Assembly: GCA_012799315.1 (NCBI GenBank)
Contig: JAAZLM010000221.1
Span: 1 to 9,421 of the forward strand
Length of the DNA stretch: 9,421 nucleotides
Direction: 5' to 3'
DNA from: Clostridiales bacterium
Lineage (GTDB): Bacteria > Bacillota > Clostridia > Oscillospirales > Ruminococcaceae
Of this stretch, positions 1 to 5,573 are shown one piece after another; position 1 is the first letter of the stretch, and each line of letters begins with the position of its first letter. The translations under genes were made by a program, and so were the position numbers. The notes under the pieces were generated by a model. That model did not search any database. It saw nothing but the letters and a program-made list of their open reading frames with translations, and was not told where the DNA came from.

Positions 1-68
1 ATAAGTGCGCCCATTTCTAGCAATTCTTTATTCAATTGTTCAAGTTGCTCATCAAAATGGTTCCTCAT
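1..68 (-). CDS. phoU: PhoU phosphate-uptake regulator, N-terminal 22 codons (cut by left edge)
   Basis: An ATG at 68-66 opens a frame that runs off the left end of the window. It gives 22 complete residues beginning [20 protein letters not shown]. This matches the start of PhoU proteins, which open with an F-D-x-x-L-x-x-L-x-x-x-L-x-x-M helix, and it sits in the usual PhoU place directly after pstB. The start codon overlaps the pstB stop by one base (TAATG). A GGGAGG ribosome binding site at 77-82, inside the end of pstB, lies 8 bases upstream, so translation is probably coupled to pstB. PhoU is a cytoplasmic three-helix-bundle protein that binds metal and links the Pst transporter to the PhoR/PhoP two-component system, damping phosphate uptake when phosphate is plentiful. 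Only the first helix is visible, so the call rests on that plus position. Confidence 0.85.
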   Translation of the reverse strand, partial: MRNHFDEQLEQLNKELLEMGAL

Positions 69-817
69 TATCCAAACCTCCCAGTAATATAGTCCTCAGT
101 TCGTTTATCTTTAGGCACGGAGAATAGTCTTTGCGTATCCCCGAATTCTATTATTTCACCCATTAGAAAGAATGCAGTCCTATCCGATATTCTGACAGCC
201 TGCTGCATATTATGCGTTACTATAACTATAGTATACTTCTCTTTCAACGTTATGGCAAGTTCTTCTATTTTAGATGTTGAAATTGGATCAAGAGCGCTTG
301 TTGGCTCATCCATTAGCAACACCTCCGGCTCAACTGCTAATGCCCTAGCTATACAAAGGCGTTGCTGCTGCCCACCCGATAATCCTAGGGCATCCTTATT
401 CAATCTATCCTTTAGCTCATCCCATATAGCAGCATCACGTAGGGATCGCTCAACAATATCATTGAGCCTTGCCCGTCCACGGATACCGTGCGTGCGTGGG
501 CCGAATGCGACATTATCATATATACTCATGGGGAACGGATTTGGCTTTTGAAAGACCATGCCAACACGCTTCCTAAGCAGTGTTGTATCCATGTTGCCAT
601 ATATATCCTCACCATCGAGCGTGACTTCTCCTTTAATTTTACACCCCTCTACTAGATCGTTCATGCGATTAAGAGTTTTAAGTAATGTGCTTTTCCCACA
701 TCCCGACGGGCCTATGAAAGCGGTTATTTCATTAGCTTTAATTGACATTGTAACATCTTTTAAAGCTTGGAACGAATCGTAATAAAGATTTAAGTCTTTT
801 ACATCAATCTTTCCCAT
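68..817 (-). CDS. pstB: Phosphate ABC transporter ATP-binding protein PstB
   Basis: This 249-residue protein has the normal PstB length and all the nucleotide-binding motifs of an ABC ATPase: Walker [10 protein letters not shown] (36-44), ABC signature LSGGQQQR (146-153), Walker B LLMDE with D170 and catalytic E171, and the switch histidine H202 in VTHNMQQA. PstB-typical stretches are also present, including LNRMNDL just after Walker A and [20 protein letters not shown] around the Q-loop. It powers inorganic phosphate import by hydrolysing ATP at the cytoplasmic face of the PstC-PstA channel. The ATG at 817 is preceded by AAAGGAG (823-829) at a 5-base spacing and lies inside the end of pstA (14-base overlap). 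The stop overlaps the phoU start. No missing residue or frame problem was seen. Confidence 0.97.
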   Translation of the reverse strand: MGKIDVKDLNLYYDSFQALKDVTMSIKANEITAFIGPSGCGKSTLLKTLNRMNDLVEGCKIKGEVTLDGEDIYGNMDTTLLRKRVGMVFQKPNPFPMSIYDNVAFGPRTHGIRGRARLNDIVERSLRDAAIWDELKDRLNKDALGLSGGQQQRLCIARALAVEPEVLLMDEPTSALDPISTSKIEELAITLKEKYTIVIVTHNMQQAVRISDRTAFFLMGEIIEFGDTQRLFSVPKDKRTEDYITGRFG

Positions 818-1643
818 AAGATCTCCTTTCTATCCTTTTTGCTATATAAGCGGAAAATGCGTTAATTAATACAACTATAATTAGTAAGACGACTGCTGTC
901 GCATATGCCTGTTTAATATATAAACCTTCACTTGATATGGCATACATATGTACGGACAATGTGCGAGCTGAGTCAAATATGCTTTCGGGGATTTTTGCAA
1001 CAGTGCCGGAAGTATAGATCAGTGCGGCAGTTTCCCCCACGATGCGCCCGATAGAAAGAATAATCCCAGCAAGAATACCCGGTATGGCGGACGGTAATAC
1101 CACCTTGAACACGGTGCGCAGCTTACCCGCCCCTAAGCCGAAGCTGCCCTCCCTATATTCAATGGGCACTGCTACAAGTGCCTCCTCCGTTGTGCGCATC
1201 ATAATAGGCAATATCATTATGCTCAGTGTTAAAGCACCCGAAATCAGCGACATTTTAAGCCCCAATGCCGTCACAAAGAAAAGCCTACCGAAAAGACCGT
1301 ATATAATAGACGGTATCCCCGATAATGTTTCTGCAGTTAAGCGCACAATCTTAACAAGATGATTGACCTTACTAGCATATTCGACGAGATATATCGCAGC
1401 AAAAATTCCAAGAGGCGCCGCAAATAAAAGTGAGATTATTGTCATTAGGATTGTATTTATAAGCGCCGGTAACATGGATACGTTTTCGCTATTATATTCC
1501 CACTCAAATAGAGCGGGGGAGAGATTCGGGATACCTTTTATTAAGATATATCCAACGACACTAACGAGAATGAACAGTGTTAATATCGTTCCAAGATATA
1601 CTAGAATTCTTATAATAGTTGCTTCTTTTTTTTGAGAAATCAT
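804..1643 (-). CDS. pstA: Phosphate ABC transporter permease PstA
   Basis: This 279-residue integral membrane protein has about six predicted spans (roughly residues 10-35, 57-86, 106-127, 131-150, 182-206 and 245-268). The binding-protein-dependent permease (EAA) loop is clear at about 163-185 ([22 protein letters not shown]), the site that contacts the PstB ATPase. The stretches [13 protein letters not shown] and [15 protein letters not shown] are typical of PstA. Together with PstC it forms the phosphate channel in the cytoplasmic membrane. Its ATG overlaps the pstC stop as ATGA (4 bases). A very strong ribosome binding site, AAGGAGG (1652-1658), lies 8 bases upstream within the end of pstC. 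Assignment as PstA rather than PstC rests on these stretches, on gene order and on the shorter N-terminus. Confidence 0.96.
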   Translation of the reverse strand: MISQKKEATIIRILVYLGTILTLFILVSVVGYILIKGIPNLSPALFEWEYNSENVSMLPALINTILMTIISLLFAAPLGIFAAIYLVEYASKVNHLVKIVRLTAETLSGIPSIIYGLFGRLFFVTALGLKMSLISGALTLSIMILPIMMRTTEEALVAVPIEYREGSFGLGAGKLRTVFKVVLPSAIPGILAGIILSIGRIVGETAALIYTSGTVAKIPESIFDSARTLSVHMYAISSEGLYIKQAYATAVVLLIIVVLINAFSAYIAKRIERRSYGKD

Positions 1644-2566
1644 ACCTTTGTCCTCCTTTTTAAAACTGAGAACAGTATATTGATAAGAAGGATAAAGACG
1701 AAGAGCACTACTGCCGTAGCTATCAATGCATCACGGTGAAGATCGGTAGCATAGCCCATCTCCATCACTATATTACTTGTAAGAGTGCGTACCCCCTGCA
1801 ACATTCCTTTTGGCATGCGTGCTTGATTGCCCGCCACCATCATAACAGCCATAGCCTCACCAATGGCACGACCAACACCTAGAACGATGCTTGCCGCCAC
1901 ACCCGACTTTGCAGCGGGGAGTATTACTCTAAATACTGCCCGCTCATGTGTCGCCCCAAGTGCTAAGGCCCCCTCATAATATGACTTTGGCACAGCATTG
2001 AGCGATGGTTCGCTAATAGCTATAATTGTAGGGAGGATCATAATACCTAGAATTATACTTGCTGATAATATATTTGTTCCGCTAACATCGAATAAATCCC
2101 TTACCAAAGGGACAACAACTATTAGACCAAAAAATCCATATACTACTGAGGGGATTCCAGCAAGAAGAGATATTGCTTGACGCATAATTTTCGCAATGCG
2201 TGCCGATGCGAACCTAGAAATAAATATAGCCGTAATAATACCGGTAGGCACTCCTATAATAAGAGCGCCTGCGGTAATATATAAGCTACCTAATATCATT
2301 GGGAATATACCGAATATATTGTTACCGGGCTTCCACACCTTGCCGCTAATGAATTTGAATATGCCGATTTTAGCCATCCCCGGGACGCCATTTGCAAATA
2401 GGAATACACATATTAATGCAACGGCAAGTATAGAAATGCAAGCGGCAAGCATGAAAATTAATTTTGCACCAGTTTCTTTAATGTTCTTCATGCTCAATCT
2501 GTTGGTAAAACTCTTCTTAGAATGTACATCAACGGATTGCTGTTTCTTGTTCTCCCTTTTATTCAT
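1640..2566 (-). CDS. pstC: Phosphate ABC transporter permease PstC
   Basis: This 308-residue membrane protein begins with a basic, hydrophilic tail of about 34 residues. About six membrane spans follow (roughly 35-58, 88-117, 128-152, 164-185, 220-245 and 278-302). The EAA loop is at 197-219 (YYEGALALGATHERAVFRVILPA). Other PstC hallmarks are SLLAGIPSVVYGFFGL (about 133-148) and GVGRAIGEAMAVMMVAGN (about 230-247), the latter in the family's phosphate-channel region. It pairs with PstA to carry phosphate delivered by PstS. Its ATG at 2566 overlaps the end of pstS by 8 bases and has a modest site, CTGGAG (2575-2580), 8 bases upstream, so coupling to pstS translation is likely. The stop shares the ATGA with pstA. 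Confidence 0.96.
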   Translation of the reverse strand: MNKRENKKQQSVDVHSKKSFTNRLSMKNIKETGAKLIFMLAACISILAVALICVFLFANGVPGMAKIGIFKFISGKVWKPGNNIFGIFPMILGSLYITAGALIIGVPTGIITAIFISRFASARIAKIMRQAISLLAGIPSVVYGFFGLIVVVPLVRDLFDVSGTNILSASIILGIMILPTIIAISEPSLNAVPKSYYEGALALGATHERAVFRVILPAAKSGVAASIVLGVGRAIGEAMAVMMVAGNQARMPKGMLQGVRTLTSNIVMEMGYATDLHRDALIATAVVLFVFILLINILFSVLKRRTKV

Positions 2567-3416
2567 CTAACTTGCTCCAGTCAGTAATATCGCCCATAAA
2601 GATTGATTTAACTTGCTCACTTGTAAAATCGCTCTTGTCGTTATCTTTATTTATGATTACTGCAATGCCGTCCATTGCTATTACTTTATGGTCTAGTCCC
2701 TGTGAAATTTCGCTGTCCTTCAGTTCACGTGATGCCATCCCTATATCGCAAATTCCCTCGATTGCAGAGTTCATGCCAGTGGTCGAATCATTCTGCTGTA
2801 TCTCAATTTCCACATTGGAATTGATAGCTAGATAAGCTTCTTTTAGCTTTTCCATAACAGGTGTTACGGATGAAGATCCAGCGATAACGATTTTACCCGA
2901 GATTGTGCTTGTGCCGAATGCGCCGTTATTACCTGCCGAGATATAGCCATTTTCTTCGACAACTTTCTGCCCCTCTTCACTCATGATGAAGTCAATGAAT
3001 GCCTGAGTTGCGTCATCTACTGTGCCACTTGTTGCTATATTGAATGGACGTGAGATCTTATAAGTACCCGATTTAATATTCTCAACTGTTGCCTCGGCTC
3101 CATCAATTTTAACAGCCTTTACTGTATCATTGAGTGAACCTAGTGAAATATAGCCTATTGCCTTAGTATTCTCTGCGACAGACGTCATCATGACCGATGT
3201 GCTATTTGTTATGTCGGCATCCTCCGTCGTATAATCGACCTTGTCCCCATTTTCATCTTTTTGCTCGATTCCGAATAGCTCTATAAATGCTCCCCGTGTT
3301 CCTGAACCATCTTCACGTGAAATTACAGTGATAGCGTTATTCGGTGTTCCCCCACAGCTAATGAACGAGGTGAGGGTAATTATTGATGTTAATACTGCTA
3401 AAATTACTTTTTTCAT
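2559..3416 (-). CDS. pstS: Phosphate-binding lipoprotein PstS with circularly permuted domain order
   Basis: With the start at 3416 the protein has 285 residues. This ATG was chosen because it begins a lipoprotein signal (MKKVILAVLTSIITLTSFISC, lipidated Cys21) and has AAAGGAG 7 bases upstream; frame upstream of it has no secretion signal. The lipobox FISC is slightly off consensus (Phe at -3). PstS captures phosphate outside the membrane and hands it to PstC/PstA. The residue order is unusual. Residues 28-165 match the second half of an ordinary PstS: the phosphate loop R34-E-D-G-S38-G39-T40 (E. coli R135, S139, G140, T141), then YISLGSLND and FIDFIMSEEGQKVVEENGYI. Residues about 174-285 match the first half: IVIAGSSSVTPVMEKL, DIGMASRELK, MDGIAVIINKDN, SEQVKSIFMGDITDW. 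Both halves look complete, so the fold is probably whole but permuted. First gene of the operon; the end overlaps pstC. Confidence 0.92.
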   Translation of the reverse strand: MKKVILAVLTSIITLTSFISCGGTPNNAITVISREDGSGTRGAFIELFGIEQKDENGDKVDYTTEDADITNSTSVMMTSVAENTKAIGYISLGSLNDTVKAVKIDGAEATVENIKSGTYKISRPFNIATSGTVDDATQAFIDFIMSEEGQKVVEENGYISAGNNGAFGTSTISGKIVIAGSSSVTPVMEKLKEAYLAINSNVEIEIQQNDSTTGMNSAIEGICDIGMASRELKDSEISQGLDHKVIAMDGIAVIINKDNDKSDFTSEQVKSIFMGDITDWSKLDE

Positions 3417-3423
3417 ATTATTT

Positions 3424-3430
3424 CTCCTTT
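3424..3430 (-). promoter_or_regulatory. Ribosome binding site that fixes the pstS start
   Basis: The sequence AAAGGAG on the minus strand lies 7 bases before the ATG at 3416. The open frame continues upstream to an ATG at 3512, and another in-frame ATG at 3434 directly precedes this site. Only the 3416 start puts the Shine-Dalgarno at a normal distance and places the lipoprotein signal at the N-terminus, so the longer forms are unlikely. Confidence 0.85.
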
Positions 3431-3469
3431 TCATATTGTATACCCTAATATTAAATGGTCTTTGTTCGA

Positions 3470-3501
3470 GATAGATACGGGGTATGTTAAATGTATGTAA
3501 A
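3470..3501 (-). promoter_or_regulatory. Candidate PhoP-box pair and weak -10 upstream of pstS
   Basis: On the minus strand, TTTACA (3496-3501) and TTAACA (3485-3490) form direct hexamer repeats separated by 5 bases, an 11-base period. PhoP in Bacillus recognises TT(A/T/C)A(C/T)A repeats with about 5-base spacers. A weak -10-like TATCTA follows at 3472-3477, 18 bases after TTTACA. Another AT-rich hexamer pair, TATACA/TACAAT, lies at 3435-3442 close to the ribosome binding site. Some promoter must lie here, because a strong terminator stands upstream at 3533-3584. Which hexamer is used is unresolved, and only two boxes are visible where well-studied Pho promoters have several. Confidence 0.35.
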
Positions 3502-3532
3502 ATAGCACACATTCGATTAATTTAATTGTAGC

Positions 3533-3584
3533 AAAAAGAATCGGTATAGCTTAAGTATCACACTCTAGCTATACCGATTTTATT
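3533..3584. terminator. Bidirectional intrinsic terminator between the pseudokinase gene and pstS
   Basis: A perfect 13-bp inverted repeat pairs AATCGGTATAGCT (3539-3551) with AGCTATACCGATT (3567-3579) around a 15-base loop. On the minus strand the stem is followed by a T run (3537-3533), so it would stop transcripts of the pseudokinase gene, whose stop codon is at 3644. On the plus strand it is followed by TTTTATT, so it could work in that direction too, although no plus-strand gene reaches it. It insulates the pst operon from upstream reading. The remaining bases up to 3643 are AT-rich, with only a small 5-bp stem (3607-3621) that has no T run. Confidence 0.85.
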
Positions 3585-3643
3585 AAATAAGTTAAATTTT
3601 ATGAATCCGCACTCAATGCGGCAATGCTTTACATAATCATGAT

Positions 3644-5308
3644 TTAATCGTCGGAGACACCTTTCCCAGATGAAACATATATATTGACGACTTCACCTTT
3701 AGAAACATCGATTTTATCGCCGACCTTTTTCGGCCCGACACTGACGATCGTTCCCTTAGGTGCATCAGCTTCATCATCTTCCACAACTTCAGGCTTAATG
3801 CCAAGATCACTCAATTCAGCAATGTAATCCTTTTGCGACTTGCCCTTAAAATCGGGGATTTTCGCATATTTTGAACCAAGACTGATCTTAAGTTCAACTT
3901 CAGTTCCACCAGCAATATCAACGTCTTTATCGATGCTTTGTTCAAAAACAATGCCTGCAGCAATATCTTCGTTATATTGATAATCGGGCTTGAACGATAG
4001 GAATGAATAAGCGTCAGCATCTTTGATAGTATCATATATTCGCCCGACTAGATTCGGCATGATATAGGGCTTCTCCACTCTTGTAGTTGTTACAGTCTCC
4101 TCCGTGGTCACCGTCGTTGTAGTTATAGCAGTTGTCGTTGCTTGCGGTAGGGAGGAGGCATCATATCTATTAGATTTATCCTCACCTAGAACGATTATTA
4201 GTATAATGGCAATCACTAGCAGAACGGCAAATGTTATCAGTCCAACCTTAACATATATCGGAATAGGGCCTTGCGCTTTTGTGGAGAATTCTTCGTGTTC
4301 ATCTTCCTTATCCACTAATGCGACTTCTTCGCCCTTATCTTCAGTGAATTCAGGCTGCTCGAATAATCTTGTGACGAATTCGGTAATTGTTTGAATTCGT
4401 GAATCGGTAGATAACTTCAAACCGCCCATTATTACATTCGATATATTTGCGGGGATATTGCTATTGACCTTCGCCGGTTCTAACAATCCGTCGGATCCTA
4501 CCCTTGCGACAGCTTCAGTAGGCATACAGCCGGTTAGAACACGGTATAATACAGCGGCAATGCCGTATACATCCGTCCATGTTCCGTGCCAATTGCTAGA
4601 TGAATATTGCTCGGGAGCAGCATATCCAGCAAAAAGTTCCGACGCTAATTCGGTATTAGCAGTCCTACTTGCGATTATGGAGAATCCAGTTAGCTTTAAA
4701 TCGCCCTTTTCGGATACATAGATGGTATCAAGACTGATTCCACGGTGAACAATCCCAGCATTATGGACTAGACTCAATGTGGTGAAAATCGGCGGGAATA
4801 GCTTCTTTGCTTGATCCCATGTTAATTCGCCAGCGAAATCTTGAAGATACTTCTTTAGACTAACGCCTTTAATCATCTCAAGAACGGCATATGCAGTGTT
4901 GTTCTCGGCGAAAATATCGTGAACAGCATTTATATGGTTTAGAGTTCTCATTCTTGATAAGGTTTTATTAAGCTCAATAAATTCCGACAAATAAGTCTTA
5001 TATTGAGCAAGATTATTTGCATTAACTTTAATTTCGGGATCGCCCTTAGTCCTTGAACATAGGGTATCGGGCATATATTCCTTAATGGTAATTATCTTAC
5101 TTGTGACGGTATCATAAGCAATATATAATGCGCCCTCACCGTTGTAGCTTAGTAGCTTGCCAACGATATAGCGCTCATTCAGTACCGTCCTCGGTGCAAG
5201 ATATGATGGTAGGAATGGTGTTTTATCAGAATAACCGCAATCGGTGCATACACCATTAACAGTATTATTTCCCATGCAACCCATGCATAGTTTTAAATCC
5301 TCATTCAT
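3644..5308 (-). CDS. Zinc-ribbon / pseudokinase / transmembrane / two-PASTA protein
   Basis: This 554-residue protein has a four-cysteine zinc ribbon (C8, C11, C21, C24), a protein-kinase fold (about 43-315), an acidic linker, one membrane span (about 352-375), a Thr-rich stalk (389-413) and two PASTA repeats (about 415-477 and 481-548). The expected topology is kinase inside and PASTA in the wall, where PASTA domains of the family bind peptidoglycan fragments. The ATP-anchoring lysine (K76 in TIKEYMPD), an APE-type motif (AAPEQY) and the G-helix region remain. However, the HRD motif reads H188-R-G190, the following metal-binding Asn is T195, and DFG reads G208-F-S210. All three catalytic or metal residues are thus lost and the glycine loop is weak (SYNGEGALY), so it is probably not an active kinase. 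The start has AGGAGGG at 5314-5320. It stands alone, with its own promoter and terminator. A regulatory or scaffolding role is inference. Confidence 0.88.
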   Translation of the reverse strand: MNEDLKLCMGCMGNNTVNGVCTDCGYSDKTPFLPSYLAPRTVLNERYIVGKLLSYNGEGALYIAYDTVTSKIITIKEYMPDTLCSRTKGDPEIKVNANNLAQYKTYLSEFIELNKTLSRMRTLNHINAVHDIFAENNTAYAVLEMIKGVSLKKYLQDFAGELTWDQAKKLFPPIFTTLSLVHNAGIVHRGISLDTIYVSEKGDLKLTGFSIIASRTANTELASELFAGYAAPEQYSSSNWHGTWTDVYGIAAVLYRVLTGCMPTEAVARVGSDGLLEPAKVNSNIPANISNVIMGGLKLSTDSRIQTITEFVTRLFEQPEFTEDKGEEVALVDKEDEHEEFSTKAQGPIPIYVKVGLITFAVLLVIAIILIIVLGEDKSNRYDASSLPQATTTAITTTTVTTEETVTTTRVEKPYIMPNLVGRIYDTIKDADAYSFLSFKPDYQYNEDIAAGIVFEQSIDKDVDIAGGTEVELKISLGSKYAKIPDFKGKSQKDYIAELSDLGIKPEVVEDDEADAPKGTIVSVGPKKVGDKIDVSKGEVVNIYVSSGKGVSDD

Positions 5309-5332
5309 AACACCCCTCCTTGTTAACTTTAA

Positions 5333-5342
5333 TACATATGTA
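5333..5342. repeat. 10-bp perfect palindrome in the pseudokinase leader
   Basis: TACATATGTA is a perfect palindrome lying between the predicted transcription start (near 5358) and the ribosome binding site at 5314-5320. It could be a small operator, but in AT-rich sequence a 10-base palindrome can arise by chance, and no second copy was noticed nearby. Confidence 0.3.
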
Positions 5343-5364
5343 CAAATTCCTAACTATCAAAAGT

Positions 5365-5393
5365 ATAATACCAAACTACGAGCATTTTGTCAA
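5365..5393 (-). promoter_or_regulatory. Near-consensus sigma-A promoter of the pseudokinase gene
   Basis: On the minus strand a perfect -35 box TTGACA (5393-5388) is followed after exactly 17 bases by TATTAT (5370-5365), which differs from the -10 consensus at one position. Transcription should begin around 5358, giving a leader of about 50 bases before the ATG at 5308. A promoter this close to consensus suggests steady housekeeping expression unless a repressor acts. The rest of the gap to the GH94 gene (5394-5520) is AT-rich. It holds only an imperfect inverted repeat (5410-5435) and no open frame worth calling. Confidence 0.85.
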
Positions 5394-5520
5394 CTTAAAC
5401 GGCGCTTTTGGATATAAGCACCAAGCTTTTGTATCAGAATTGTAACTTATGCGACATTGTAATTGCTAGTTTTTTAGTGTAATTGAAAACAAAGTAATTT
5501 AGGTGAATTTGAGGTAGGTT

Positions 5521-5568
5521 AATATAAAAATACTGCACCACCAAAGAGGATTTGGCAGCGCAGTATTT
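5521..5568 (-). terminator. Intrinsic terminator of the GH94 gene
   Basis: AAATACTGC (5528-5536) pairs with GCAGTATTT (5560-5568). Inside it a second stem, CCAAA (5541-5545) with TTTGG (5551-5555), closes a 5-base loop, leaving a 4x4 internal loop between the stems. Reading on the minus strand, the hairpin begins 5 bases after the GH94 stop codon and runs into TTTTTATATT (5530-5521), a classic Rho-independent arrangement. The plus-strand side has no T run, so it acts in one direction. Confidence 0.85.
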
Positions 5569-5573
5569 GATAA

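Noticed and set aside
252..551. Plus-strand open frames such as this one, and others across 252-9387
   Set aside because: They lie opposite well-supported minus-strand genes, have no family motifs, and are explained as antisense shadows.
3417..3512. An N-terminal extension of PstS to the ATG at 3512
   Set aside because: The extra 32 residues are not a secretion signal. A well-spaced AAAGGAG and a complete lipoprotein signal support the start at 3416.
3607..3621. CCGCA/TGCGG stem just after the pseudokinase stop as the terminator
   Set aside because: The stem is only 5 bp and no T run follows. The 13-bp hairpin at 3539-3579 is far stronger.
4685..4747. HRG and GFS in the kinase as sequencing errors
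   Set aside because: Several independent changes would be needed in an otherwise intact frame. The HRD Asp position alone (GGA against GAT/GAC) requires two base changes.
5309..5358. Riboswitch or attenuator in the pseudokinase leader
   Set aside because: The leader is only about 50 bases, with no stable stem, T run or known aptamer pattern beyond the short palindrome.
5410..5435. Imperfect inverted repeat (GATA...AAGC / GCTT...TATC) upstream of the pseudokinase promoter as an operator
   Set aside because: The arms pair only with bulges in AT-rich sequence and no second copy was seen; too weak to call.
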